DNA of 64,000 bases from Planctomycetaceae bacterium (GTDB lineage Bacteria; Planctomycetota; Phycisphaerae; UBA1845; UTPLA1): the NCBI GenBank assembly GCA_011525745.1, contig WYBU01000105.1, positions 31,734 to 95,733 of the forward strand, written 5' to 3'. The notes under the pieces were generated by a model. That model had not been told where the DNA came from and made no database searches. It worked only from the letters and a program-made list of their open reading frames with translations. Below are positions 35,927-44,892 of this stretch, in pieces. The translations under genes were made by a program, and so were the position numbers. The stretch's first letter is position 1, and every line of letters starts with the position of its first letter.

Positions 35927-36997
35927 CTACTTCGAGATATCCCCCGCGATCGCCGACGGCGCCGGCTGGTACCGCGCCAGCAGATCACGCAGGCGCGGCT
36001 GTGCGGGATTGATTTCCAGCGACAGGTGCCAGTCCTCCAGCGCCCGTTCGCGATAGCTCTCGAGATTGCGGTTCTTCAGATACAGCGTCATCTGAACCAC
36101 GCCGCGCCCTTCGTAGGCCGCCGCGTGGCGCGGATCCAACTCGATCGCCGTGTCGTAGCCGCTCAGGGCCTCATCGTATTTCTGCTCGCGATAGCGGCAG
36201 TAAGCCAGACGCTCGTGCGCGACCGCCAGCTTGGGGTCCATCTTCAGCGCCATCTCGAAGCTGTTGATGGCGGTGGCCAGTCGGCCCTGCTGCAAGTAAA
36301 TCGTGCCGAGATTCACGTGGACGATCGGCTGCTGCGTGTCGCACTCCAGCGCGCTCTTGTAGGCGTGAATCGCCTGGTAGTACTTCTGCTGCGCCTCGTA
36401 GGCCGCACCGAGGTTGATGTGGACGTGCGCGTTCTGCGGGTTCAAGCCGACCGCCTTTTCGAGGTACTCGGCCGCTGCGTCGTAGCGCCCCAGGTAATAG
36501 CAGCACAGCCCCAGATTGTGGTACGCCGCCGCGTTGTCGGGTCTGATCGCGCAGGCGTGCAGATACGCGCGAATGGCGGCTTCCAGCCGGCGCGTTCGGT
36601 CCGCGGACTTGGCCGCCAGAACCTGATGCACTTCACCCAGGCTGAACGCGCTGAGAAAGTCCGACGGATCGAGCCGAATGGCTTCGGCGAAATAGGCCAC
36701 CGCCTTCTCAAGTTGGCCTTTACGGCGATAGACGTGACCGATGCCCGTGTAGGCTGGCGCGGTCTGCGGGTCCATGCGGATCGCGGCCTCGTATTCGCGC
36801 AGCGCGGCGTCGAGGTCGTCGCGTTGTGCGGCGCGCTCGCCGCGCGACACGTGGAAATCGGCAATGTCACGGCGGACGTCCTGGAGCGTGCAGGCCGGGA
36901 CCGCGGCGAGAATCAGACACAGGAGCATCGACGATCGAGGGCGGCGGCGGAGTGGATTCACGGCAGTCGGTCCTCGTTTGACTTTGCGCGCGAGCAT
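35927..36997 (-). CDS. TPR lipoprotein
   Basis: A 356-residue protein with an Arg/Lys-rich n-region, hydrophobic stretch (MLLCLILAAVPAC) with a possible lipobox cysteine, then about eight tetratricopeptide repeats, for example AAAYHNLGLCCYYLGRYDAAAEYLEKAVGLNP-type units. TPRs mediate protein-protein contacts; no further role can be inferred. The start is ATG at 36997 (GGGAT upstream), in frame with a longer candidate at 37027. Divergent from the glycosyltransferase at 37063. Confidence 0.85.
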   Translation of the reverse strand: MLARKVKRGPTAVNPLRRRPRSSMLLCLILAAVPACTLQDVRRDIADFHVSRGERAAQRDDLDAALREYEAAIRMDPQTAPAYTGIGHVYRRKGQLEKAVAYFAEAIRLDPSDFLSAFSLGEVHQVLAAKSADRTRRLEAAIRAYLHACAIRPDNAAAYHNLGLCCYYLGRYDAAAEYLEKAVGLNPQNAHVHINLGAAYEAQQKYYQAIHAYKSALECDTQQPIVHVNLGTIYLQQGRLATAINSFEMALKMDPKLAVAHERLAYCRYREQKYDEALSGYDTAIELDPRHAAAYEGRGVVQMTLYLKNRNLESYRERALEDWHLSLEINPAQPRLRDLLARYQPAPSAIAGDISK

Positions 36998-37062
36998 TCT
37001 ATCATCCCGGCGGCGTTGGCGAGACAATTGTCGAGAAATTCAAAAAAAATGAGGGCGGGCGC

Positions 37063-37809
37063 ATGCGATGTCTGGCGGCGATCCCCGTTTTCAACGAATC
37101 GCGATACCTGGCCGGCATCCTGAACACCGTGCGCGGCCAGATCAGCGACGTGCTCGTCATCGACGACGGCTCGACGGACGATACGCCGCGCGTGCTGGCG
37201 GCGACGCCCGGCATTCACGTCATTCGGCACGGGGCCAATCAGGGTTACGGGCAGAGCCTCATCGACGCTTTCGGTTTCGCGGCGGCGCAGCGCTACGACT
37301 GGGTCATCACGCTCGACTGCGACGAACAGCATGAGCCGGGCTGGATTCCCTGCTTCATCGCCGAAGCCCGGCGCGACGACGCCGACGTGATTTCCGGCTC
37401 GCGCTATCTGGAGCATCTGGCGGGCAACTCGCGCCCGCCGGCCGATCGGCGGCGAATCAATTGCGTCATCACCGAGATTCTCAATTCGGTGCTCGGCCTG
37501 TCGTTGACCGATTCATTCTGCGGATACAAAGCGCATCGCGTCGAGGCGATGCGGCGGCTGCGACTGAGCGTGCCGGGCTATGCGTTTCCGCTGCAATTCT
37601 GGACGCAGGCGGCGCGAACCGGATTGCGGATTCGCGAAATCCCGGTGCCGCTCATTTACAACGATCCGTCGCGGCATTTCGGCGAAACGCTGAACGATCC
37701 CGACGTGCGGCTGCGTCATTATCTCGATGTGTTGTCCGAGTCGCTGGCCGAGGCGGGAATGCCCGGAACGGTGGCGGATCCACAACGCGGCGGGCAGCGC
37801 TGTGCATAG
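37063..37809 (+). CDS. Glycosyltransferase family 2
   Basis: A 248-residue GT2 enzyme. AIPVFNESRYLAGIL and DVLVIDDGSTDDTP form the nucleotide-sugar site, GANQGYGQSLIDAF is typical of polyprenyl-phosphate sugar transferases, and DCDEQH carries the metal-binding Asp-x-Asp equivalent. SFCGYKAHRVEAM and IPVPLIYNDPSRHFGE continue the DPM1-like pattern. No C-terminal TMs are present, as in DPM1-only enzymes. It may attach a sugar to a polyprenyl phosphate; the sugar is unknown. GAGGG precedes the ATG. Confidence 0.88.
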   Translation: MRCLAAIPVFNESRYLAGILNTVRGQISDVLVIDDGSTDDTPRVLAATPGIHVIRHGANQGYGQSLIDAFGFAAAQRYDWVITLDCDEQHEPGWIPCFIAEARRDDADVISGSRYLEHLAGNSRPPADRRRINCVITEILNSVLGLSLTDSFCGYKAHRVEAMRRLRLSVPGYAFPLQFWTQAARTGLRIREIPVPLIYNDPSRHFGETLNDPDVRLRHYLDVLSESLAEAGMPGTVADPQRGGQRCA

Positions 37810-37838
37810 TGTGGCGCCACAACGTGCAGCGGTATTAA

Positions 37839-37862
37839 CCGAACCGCGACCGCAAGGGAGCG
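37839..37862 (+). repeat. CCGTGAGGGAG-type dispersed repeat
   Basis: CCGAACCGCGACCGCAAGGG plus AGCG: two mismatches to the word at 10316. It lies just after the glycosyltransferase; the remaining 200 bp before the next gene show nothing else. Confidence 0.65.
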
Positions 37863-38066
37863 GCGTGGAACGCACCGGGATCGGGTTTGAGCGGTTGCAG
37901 TGTTGATCACGCCGCACATTGAGGTCGGAACAGGAGCAATTGCACCGAAATGCGCAGCGCGATGTCGTGGGGAGGTCACGGTCAAGTAATCGCACAAACG
38001 ACGGACGATGTGCCTCAACGCATCGCTCGCCAAGGCCCGGCCATGTGACGCCCGCGCACGCACCCC

Positions 38067-39620
38067 ATGCACCTCATGCATTCCGCCCCGGACTTTGACG
38101 CACTGACGGCGCCCGCAAACAGCGGTGAGGCGCTGATCGCCCCACCGACGGCCGAATGGGAATCGCTGATCGCTTATAACCGCGCGCTGCGTCGCCACTA
38201 TGCGGTTCGCGTTGCGGGCCGGCCGGCGGCCGAGTGGTATGCCGCTCGCCTCGATGCGCCGCCGCTGCTCCTGACCGGTCATCAGCCCGAGTGGTTCCAT
38301 CCGGGCGTCTGGGCCAAGAACGTCACGGCCGCGCGGGCGGCGTTCCGGCTGGGCGCGCGGGCGGCGTTCCTGGTCGTCGAGCATGACGTGCCGCACGCTT
38401 CGGCGCTGCGGCGCCCCGTGTTGCGCAACGGACGCCTCGACGCGATCGGCTGGCGGCCGCCCTGGCCCACGCCCGGCGAGACGTACGAGCAGCAGGCGAG
38501 TATCAGCGTGGCGGACTGGGGCGCGGCATTGCGCGAGGCGAAAGCGGCGGATGCGCCCGGGCTTTCGGTCTTTTTTGAGCGGTTTCTGTCGCCTGATGGC
38601 GCGGACTACGTCGCGCGCTGGGCTGCGGGCATCGAAGCGCTGGACCGCTGGCTGGGCGTGGATTCTCCCGAGTTCAGTCGCAGCAAGAGGCTGTCGTGCC
38701 TGCAAGGCGTGTCGTCGCTGACCTGGGGCGAGTTCGCGCGGCATCTCATCGAGCGCCACGAAACGCTCGCGGCGGCATACAACGCGGCACTGGCCGAGTA
38801 TCGCGCGGCGCGCGGCGTTCGCGGCGAGCGCCATCCCATTCCCGACCTGGCCGTTGCGGCCGACCGCGTCGAGTTGCCGTTGTGGGCCTACCGCGACTCC
38901 GGTCCGCGAAATCGTCTGTACGCCGCGCGCCGACAGAACGTCCTCGTCGTGCTCGTCGGCGACGAGCCGATTGCGCGCGGCGGCGAGATTGGGGACATCA
39001 CGGCCGACGGCGAGCTTGCCGGCTGGCACATCCGCCCGCGGGCGCTGACGCAGACGATTTACGCGCGGCTGTTCGTGTGCGACGTGTTCATTCACGGCCT
39101 GGGCGGCGCGAAGTACGACATCATCGCCGACGGAGTGATCCGGCGGTTCTTCGGGTGTCCGCCGCCGGCGTACGCCTGCGTGACGGCGACGTTGCGCCTG
39201 CCGCTTCCGCGCCGGCCGGCGGCGGAAGCCGACGTGCGGGCCGCGGCGCGACGCGTGCGCGATGCACGGTTCAACCCCCAGCGATTGCTTGAGGCCGAGC
39301 TTGCCGCCGACGCCGACGCGCGGCTGCGACAGCGATTGTCGGAGCTGATCGAGCGGCGTGCCGCGGTGATCCGCCAAAGCGATCGGCTGCGGCGCGAGTC
39401 GCCGCGCGACCGCGCGGCGCGACGCGCGACGTTTGAAGCGATCCGCGAGGCGAACGCCGCTCTCGCGGCCCTTTCGCCTGGGCTGGAACAACGTCTCACG
39501 GCGGCGCTCGATGCGGCCCGCGAGGCGGCGCGGCACAATCGCATTGCCGACGCGCGCGACTGGTTCTACGGCCTGTATCCGCGAGAGTCGCTGCTGTCGC
39601 TGGCCGAGCGCTTCGGCTGA
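38067..39620 (+). CDS. Conserved protein of unknown function, BshC-like features
   Basis: I do not recognise a characterised function. The 517-residue product has LLLTGHQPEWFHPGVWAKNV followed by FLVVEHDVPHAS, reminiscent of the TGQQP and D-H motifs of BshC, the cysteine-adding enzyme of bacillithiol synthesis. Also characteristic are HIRPRALTQTIYARLFVCDV and FIHGLGGAKYDIIADGVIRR in the middle, and an Arg/Ala-rich helical C-terminus, perhaps a coiled coil. No bshA or bshB is in view. The start is ATG at 38067 or 38076. Confidence 0.75.
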   Translation: MHLMHSAPDFDALTAPANSGEALIAPPTAEWESLIAYNRALRRHYAVRVAGRPAAEWYAARLDAPPLLLTGHQPEWFHPGVWAKNVTAARAAFRLGARAAFLVVEHDVPHASALRRPVLRNGRLDAIGWRPPWPTPGETYEQQASISVADWGAALREAKAADAPGLSVFFERFLSPDGADYVARWAAGIEALDRWLGVDSPEFSRSKRLSCLQGVSSLTWGEFARHLIERHETLAAAYNAALAEYRAARGVRGERHPIPDLAVAADRVELPLWAYRDSGPRNRLYAARRQNVLVVLVGDEPIARGGEIGDITADGELAGWHIRPRALTQTIYARLFVCDVFIHGLGGAKYDIIADGVIRRFFGCPPPAYACVTATLRLPLPRRPAAEADVRAAARRVRDARFNPQRLLEAELAADADARLRQRLSELIERRAAVIRQSDRLRRESPRDRAARRATFEAIREANAALAALSPGLEQRLTAALDAAREAARHNRIADARDWFYGLYPRESLLSLAERFG

Positions 39621-39671
39621 TCCTTGCACCCGCTATCGCCGCGCCAGGCGGCCCACCGCGTCTCGGTAGCT

Positions 39672-39751
39672 GATCCCTGCCTCAAGCGCAATCGCCGGGG
39701 TTGCACGCACATTGTCGCGTGACCGCAGCGCTGGCGCTTGCGGCTCGGATC
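39672..39751 (+). repeat. GGCTCGG-type palindromic repeat
   Basis: GATCCCTGCCTCAAGCGCAA on the left, GCGCTGGCGCTTGCGGCTCG on the right, inverted around about 40 bp. It is followed 4 bp later by the composite repeat. Confidence 0.65.
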
Positions 39752-39755
39752 AAAC

Positions 39756-39911
39756 GGGTGGCCCACCGCGTGGCGGTGGGGTCACGATGATGGGAATTCG
39801 AGTCGACCAACTTCTGCCTCGGATGCAACGTGCGCATTCGTCACCCCCGCGCAGGCGGGGGTCCAGTCCACCCGAGGTCGCATCTGGATTCCCACTTTCG
39901 CGGGAATGACG
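39756..39911 (+). repeat. Composite GCGGTGGG/GGCGGG repeat, full copy
   Basis: Blocks in order: GGGTGGCCCACCGCG with GGCGGTGGG (hairpin), GTCACGATGATGGGAATTCG with AGTCGACC, spacer, CCCCCGCGCAGGCGGGGGTC (palindrome), and GGATTCCCACTTTCGCGGGA with ATGACG. About 155 bp. It precedes nadB, so the long in-frame extension of nadB back to 39830 is repeat sequence and not coding. Confidence 0.75.
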
Positions 39912-39982
39912 TGGGCGGCCAACGACGGCAGTTCTCCTCCCCATTTGCCCCCCGCGCATCCGCCCGACTACGATGCGCCATC

Positions 39983-41641
39983 GTGAGCCTTCTCATCGCC
40001 GAACGGCGCTATCTGATCAATTTCGACGTGTCGCGCGTCGGCCACGTGTTCACCGACGTGCTCGTCGTCGGCGGCGGCGTGGCCGGCCTGCGTGCCGCCA
40101 TCGAGGCCGCCCGCTCTGGTCAGGTCATCGTCACAACCAAGGACGACCTGGCCGAATCGACCACTGCCTACGCCCAGGGCGGCGTGGCCGCCGTCCTCGA
40201 CGCGGCCGACTCGATCGACCACCACGTCACCGACACGCTGGCCGTCGGCAACGGGCTTTGTGACCCGGGCGTGGTCGAACGGCTGGCGCGCGAGGGTCCG
40301 GACCGCGTCCGCGAAATGATCGACTGGGGCGCGCGCTTCGACATGCACGATGGCCGCGTCGCGCTGGGACTCGAAGGCGCTCACTCGGCGCCGCGTATCG
40401 TGCACGCCCAGGGCGACGCCACCGGCCGCGAAATCGTCTCGACGTTGGCGCGCCGCGCGGCCGCGACCGAATCGATTCGCGCCTTCGAACAGTGTTTCGT
40501 CATCGACCTGATCACGCTCGACAACCGCTGCGTCGGAGCGCTGACGTTTCATCCCAAATACGGCCATCAGGCGATCTGGGCGCGGCAGACCATTCTCGCT
40601 TGCGGCGGCTGCGGCACGCTCTATCGCGAAACGACCAACCCGCCGTCGGCCACCGGCGACGGCCCGGCCCTGGCCCTGCGGGCCGGCGCCGTGCTGCGCG
40701 ACATGGAGTTCATCCAGTTCCATCCGACGACGCTGTACGTGGCCGGCGCGACACGTGCCCTGATCAGCGAGGCCGTCCGCGGCGAAGGCGCCTATCTGGT
40801 CGATCGCCTGGGCGCGCGTTTCATGCAGGAATACTATCCCGATGCCGAGTTGGCGCCGCGCGACGTGGTCAGCCGCGCCATGGTCGATTTCATCAAGCGA
40901 TCGCACGCAACGACCGTTTTTCTCGACGTGCGGCATTTCCCGCCGGGCCGCTTCGCGGCACGCTTCCCCACCATCGCCGCGCTGTGCGCCCAGTTCGACC
41001 TCGATCCTGAGAAAGACCTCATCCCCGTGCGGCCGGCGGCGCATTACACGATCGGCGGCGTGCGCACCGACGAACGCGGCCGCACCAACGTGGCCGGCCT
41101 GCTGGCCTGCGGCGAGTGCGCCTCGAGCGGCGCCCACGGCGCGAATCGGCTGGCGAGCAACTCGCTGTTGGAGGGGCTGGTGCTCGGAAGGATCGTCGGA
41201 GCGTATGCTGGCGAGGCGACTCAGGAGATTCACCGCACCAGCCAGCCGCCGGCGATGAAACACCACTTCGCGCCCAGCCCGCGGACGACGCTCGACCTGG
41301 GCGACATCCGCAACAGTCTGCGGTCGTTGTGCTGGCGGAACCTGGGCATCGAGCGCAGCGCCCCGCGGCTGGAAGAGACGATTGAGATCACCGACTTCTG
41401 GTCGCGCTACGTCATGGACAAGGTCTTCGACGAGCGATTCGGCTGGGAGACGCAGAACATGCTGACCGTGGCGCGCTGCATCGCGCTGTCGGCGTTGACG
41501 CGCAAGGAGTCGCGCGGCGTTCACTATCGCTCGGACTACCCGACCGCTGATCCGGAGCGATTCCTGGGCCACGTCGAACTCGTTCGCGGCGGCGACGGCC
41601 TGACGACGCGTCTCAGTCCGCTGGAGCGGCACGATCGCTGA
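39983..41641 (+). CDS. nadB: L-aspartate oxidase
   Basis: Oxidises L-aspartate to iminoaspartate with FAD, first step of de novo NAD synthesis. At 552 aa it has the usual length. FAD-binding VLVVGGGVAGLRAAIEAAR opens the protein; TTAYAQGGVAAVLD, EFIQFHPTTLY, SEAVRGEGAYLVD, HYTIGGVRTDERGRT and the C-terminal helical domain with NSLLEGLVLG are diagnostic. The start is GTG at 39983: upstream codons are repeat. TACGAT eight bases before the GTG, with TTGCCC 18 bp further, suggests a leaderless promoter. The NAD synthetase gene is also in this window at 47958. Confidence 0.95.
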   Translation: MSLLIAERRYLINFDVSRVGHVFTDVLVVGGGVAGLRAAIEAARSGQVIVTTKDDLAESTTAYAQGGVAAVLDAADSIDHHVTDTLAVGNGLCDPGVVERLAREGPDRVREMIDWGARFDMHDGRVALGLEGAHSAPRIVHAQGDATGREIVSTLARRAAATESIRAFEQCFVIDLITLDNRCVGALTFHPKYGHQAIWARQTILACGGCGTLYRETTNPPSATGDGPALALRAGAVLRDMEFIQFHPTTLYVAGATRALISEAVRGEGAYLVDRLGARFMQEYYPDAELAPRDVVSRAMVDFIKRSHATTVFLDVRHFPPGRFAARFPTIAALCAQFDLDPEKDLIPVRPAAHYTIGGVRTDERGRTNVAGLLACGECASSGAHGANRLASNSLLEGLVLGRIVGAYAGEATQEIHRTSQPPAMKHHFAPSPRTTLDLGDIRNSLRSLCWRNLGIERSAPRLEETIEITDFWSRYVMDKVFDERFGWETQNMLTVARCIALSALTRKESRGVHYRSDYPTADPERFLGHVELVRGGDGLTTRLSPLERHDR

Positions 41642-41787
41642 GTCGACATGGGGCACAGCCGCGAAACAAGACGCGCACGTAAGTAAGCGTTAAACGCAAA
41701 CTGCGTGACAATCGTCCGTGTGCGAAAGGCAGTGTACGCCTTCAAGGCATGGACGCGTACCGACGCGCACGTCTCTTTTTTCGCCTG

Positions 41788-41808
41788 GCACGGGCTGGTA
41801 GCCCGTGC
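41788..41808. repeat. GCACGGGC hairpin repeat
   Basis: GCACGGGC and GCCCGTGC form a perfect 8-bp stem with a 5-nt loop, flanked by TTTTTCG and CGAAAAA arms that can lengthen it. A close copy lies at 58447-58470. It sits 20 bp before the CPBP gene. Confidence 0.6.
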
Positions 41809-41827
41809 GAAAAAGACGACTTCCTCG

Positions 41828-42700
41828 ATGACTCATCCCAACGAACAACCCGCCGCGGATCTCCCGCTCGCCCGCCCGGTCGCTTCGCCGGCGGCGGGCG
41901 AGGAGCCGGTTGTCTGGGAGCCGGTGAACCAGCCGCTCGTGATGGCGCGGGAAGTTCCGTTCCTCTCGCCGCTGCTGATGTCGAAGCGCGAGGCCTGGAT
42001 CGACCTGGTTTTGCTGCTGTCCATCATGATCGGCGCTTTCGGAGCCGTGATCGTGCTGCTCGACAGCGGCGGGTGGCAGCCGCCCATCGAGACGCAGATC
42101 GCCGTGCAGGCGTTCGGTTTCGGCGCGCTCGCGCTTGCGGCGACGCACTGGCGGCTGCGTGCCCACGGCCAAAACCCGGCCGTGATCGGTCTCGGGCGCG
42201 ATCGTGCGCTGCCGGCGCTGGGTTGGGGCATGTTGGCTCTGCTCGGCTGTTATGTAATGAACGTGGTGCTGGTGACCGGCTACGTCGCCATTCGGGGCGG
42301 AGCGGGCATGGATCACTTGATGACCGAAAAGACCGAAGTGATGTCTCTCGTGGCACAAACTCCCACGCTGGTGGTCTTTCCGCTGACGCTGTTCGTCGGC
42401 CTGTACGAAGAGATCGTCTTCCGCGGACTGTTTTTGTCGCGACTGAAGGTCATTCTCGGCGGCAATGCCTGGCCGGTCGTCGTTTCCTCGCTGGTGTTCG
42501 GCTTCTTCCATCTCGGCCAGGGTCCGATCGGCGCCATGCAGGCGACGGTCATCGGCGCGCTGTTCGGCGTTGTAGCCGTCTATCGGCGAACAATCTGGTC
42601 GTGCATTGTGGCGCACGCCGCCCTGGACGCCGTGGCGTTTTTTCTGGCGCCGCTCCTCCAATACTACTTGTCGAATTTCAATCAAAACATGCCGCAATAA
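41828..42700 (+). CDS. CPBP family intramembrane metalloprotease
   Basis: A 290-residue CAAX-protease/bacteriocin-processing (Abi) family protein. Six to eight TMs follow an N-terminal Pro/Ala-rich cytoplasmic stretch. The active-site motifs are EEIVFRGL (Glu-Glu-x3-Arg), FGFFHLGQG (His) and HAALDAVAF. Bacterial members may process peptides or regulators; the substrate is unknown. The start is ATG at 41828; the frame open from 41705 crosses the hairpin repeat. Confidence 0.88.
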   Translation: MTHPNEQPAADLPLARPVASPAAGEEPVVWEPVNQPLVMAREVPFLSPLLMSKREAWIDLVLLLSIMIGAFGAVIVLLDSGGWQPPIETQIAVQAFGFGALALAATHWRLRAHGQNPAVIGLGRDRALPALGWGMLALLGCYVMNVVLVTGYVAIRGGAGMDHLMTEKTEVMSLVAQTPTLVVFPLTLFVGLYEEIVFRGLFLSRLKVILGGNAWPVVVSSLVFGFFHLGQGPIGAMQATVIGALFGVVAVYRRTIWSCIVAHAALDAVAFFLAPLLQYYLSNFNQNMPQ

Positions 42701-42730
42701 ACCGCGTGCCCCGCCGCTTGAGCGGTAGCA

Positions 42731-42860
42731 GGACCGAGCTTCGAGCGACGGCGCCGGGGTGGCCCGCACATCGTGCCGTAACCGCAGCGATTGTGCGTGC
42801 GGCACGGACAATCAGGGTGGCTCGCCGCGTTGCGGTGGGTTCACGATGACAGGAATGCGA
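42731..42860 (+). repeat. GGCTCGG-type then GCGGTGGG-type repeats
   Basis: GGACCGAGCTTCGAGCGACG at the left, GATTGTGCGTGCGGCACGGA at the right arm; then GGGTGGCTCGCCGCGTTGCG and GTGGGTTCACGATGACAGGA, the start of the composite family. Confidence 0.55.
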
Positions 42861-42973
42861 AAGTGACGCCCATGCCGCGTCGCGATGGTCTGGCGCCGCT
42901 CATTCCGCGCAACGTGACGACTTTCACGCGCCGCTCGGCTCAACATGGCCAAGCTCGCGCGGGAACCGGGTAA

Positions 42974-42998
42974 GACGGGCGGGACGCCCGTGCCACCC
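42974..42998. repeat. Fragment matching the MITE-like element interior
   Basis: ACGGGCGGGACGCCCGTGCC followed by ACCC is the reverse complement of the interior of the 8556 and 63751 elements. Its inverted-repeat ends are missing. Confidence 0.5.
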
Positions 42999-43122
42999 GA
43001 AACAACAAGCCCGCTTCGCGCGAGGGCTTGACCATGCCACCGCGCCGATACCTTGCAGGTTCTCTATCCGCGAGCTTTTTTGCCGCGTTTGGATCCCCTG
43101 AAGACCTTGTCTATCCCCAAAC

Positions 43123-44850
43123 TCAATCCCGCTTCTGCCTCGTATCCTCATCCCGCTCCGTCGCAGTCGGCTCCGCCGGCCGCGCCATCGCCACGGCCGG
43201 CGACACCACCAGCGTACCGGCCAGCAAGTCGCCGATGCGCTGCCGCCGCTGCGACGCCACCAGCACCAGGAACAGATCGCACAGCAGCACCATCACCAGC
43301 CCCAGCTCGACGATCCGCATGACGTTGCGAATAATCAGCCGTTGCGCCGATGGCCGCCCGCCCTCCTCGTCGATCACGCGGCAGCCCAGCAGGTACTTGC
43401 CCGGCGTCGTGCCCAGCGTCGCTTCCCATACCAGGCAATACACCGCGTACACCGGCAGCACGTACAGCCGCACGACCCAGAAGCGCGCGTCGGTCTCGAC
43501 CTGAATCTGTTCCGGAGTCAACACCGACGCCGACGTCGCCAGTTTCATCAGCGGCGGCGCCCACCAGGCCGCCGTCAGCACGACCGCCGGCAGCAAATCG
43601 AGCACCGCCGCCAGAATGCGCCACGTGGGCAGCGCCAACGTCCAATGGGGTGCCAAACGCACCGGCGCATATAGCCGCTCCGGCCGCACCAGGAAGAGAA
43701 ACGCCAGCAGCGCGAACATCGCCAGCGTGTTGAGCCAACTGATCCACGGACGCGGCTGCGTGGCCTGCCCGAGGTTCAGCGCCGTGAACTGCACCGTCGC
43801 ATCGGACTTGATCGGCGCCCAGCCCAGATCGAACTGCCCCTTCTCCCCGTGGCGCGCAAGCAACAATCGATCGTGCGCAAAGCCCGCGGCGAACGGCTCG
43901 CGCAGCGCGGCCGGCCGGCCCGGCGCTTCGGTCAGCGTGCCCAGGCGATTCCAGTTCCCGTCCGCGCGCTGCCACAGCTCCGATCGCGCCGGCTGATCGA
44001 CTTCGCTGCGATGCAGCGTCAGCAGCGCCGGTCCCTGCGACCGCCAGCCCAGCCACCATCGTTGCACGTCATTTCGCGCCAGTTCCTCGGGCAGCTCGGC
44101 GGCGTTCCAGTCGGCGTCGTTCCACTCCCATGTGCGCGCGAGGGCCGGCTCGCGGTCGACGTACAACAGAATGACGCGATTCTCGCGCACCGCAATGGCC
44201 GTCGGGGTCGCCGGCGGCGCCTCGGCGGGCAGGTGCGCCACCTGCGTCCATTCGCCGCGCGCCAGCCGTAAGAGCTGCGGTCCCGGCTCAAGCGTTGGCG
44301 CGGATGTCGGCTGCGTTTCGCTTGTTTCAGCCGCGCTTGCCGACGTAGTCGTCGCCGTCGCAAGCAGATCGGGCGAAACGTGGACCGCCGCGAAGACCGC
44401 GTCGCCGGAGGCATCGCCGGCCCACGCATTCAGAACACAACCGGTCGGCAGCCGCGCAACCGGATCGGTTCCGCGCGCCGTCCGTTGCGCCAGGCTGCCG
44501 TCGGAGAAGGCCAGGTACAGCGCGTCTCGCGTCGCGGTCGCCATGCGGATGTCGCCGACGATCGATGGCTCGCGCTGCCACGCGCTGGAACGATCCGACG
44601 GCATGAACCGTCGTGAGGCCAATACGTCATTGATCGGCAGGCCCGAATCGGAGTCGGTGTCGGCGCCGGCAAAAACCGCCCACGCCAGATCGTCCCCGCC
44701 GGCGATCAGCACCCGCGGCCCCTGCGCCGCCGCCGGCGATGCGAGCACACCCAGCGCCGCCGCCGCAAGCCAGGCCGCGCGTCGCGTTCGGTCGAACGCC
44801 GGCACGTGCTCTGATGTCAGCCGCGAACTGACAGGAATTATTTTCGACAT
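43123..44850 (-). CDS. RDD family membrane protein with large extracytoplasmic domain
   Basis: A 575-residue protein. A signal sequence (about 20-45, LAAAALGVLASPAAAQG) leads to about 300 residues likely outside the membrane with beta-rich repeats (LARGEWTQVAHLP, WEWNDADWNAAELPEEL). A TM follows, then a C-terminal RDD domain (about 420-550) with the R-D-D context in WRILAAVLDLLPAVV, TPGKYLLGCRVI and RQRIGDLLAGTLVV. RDD proteins include ion exchangers, but the role here is unknown. The start is ATG at 44850 rather than TTG at 44862. Confidence 0.8.
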   Translation of the reverse strand: MSKIIPVSSRLTSEHVPAFDRTRRAAWLAAAALGVLASPAAAQGPRVLIAGGDDLAWAVFAGADTDSDSGLPINDVLASRRFMPSDRSSAWQREPSIVGDIRMATATRDALYLAFSDGSLAQRTARGTDPVARLPTGCVLNAWAGDASGDAVFAAVHVSPDLLATATTTSASAAETSETQPTSAPTLEPGPQLLRLARGEWTQVAHLPAEAPPATPTAIAVRENRVILLYVDREPALARTWEWNDADWNAAELPEELARNDVQRWWLGWRSQGPALLTLHRSEVDQPARSELWQRADGNWNRLGTLTEAPGRPAALREPFAAGFAHDRLLLARHGEKGQFDLGWAPIKSDATVQFTALNLGQATQPRPWISWLNTLAMFALLAFLFLVRPERLYAPVRLAPHWTLALPTWRILAAVLDLLPAVVLTAAWWAPPLMKLATSASVLTPEQIQVETDARFWVVRLYVLPVYAVYCLVWEATLGTTPGKYLLGCRVIDEEGGRPSAQRLIIRNVMRIVELGLVMVLLCDLFLVLVASQRRQRIGDLLAGTLVVSPAVAMARPAEPTATERDEDTRQKRD

Positions 44851-44892
44851 CAGATGTATCAATTTCGACTTTCGACCTTCGTTTCTCGCCTT

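Larger units (their letters stand above)
42701..43122. other. Gene-free region with several repeats
   Basis: 420 bp holding a GGCTCGG-type repeat (42731-42810), a partial GCGGTGGG repeat (42815-42860) and a fragment (42974-42998) matching the interior of the MITE-like element. Near the RDD gene stop a CAAGCCC/GGGCTTG hairpin (43008-43032) occurs. No gene is seen. Confidence 0.5.

Noticed and set aside
39830..39982. 50-codon N-terminal extension of nadB
   Set aside because: It is read through the composite intergenic repeat and has no counterpart in L-aspartate oxidases.
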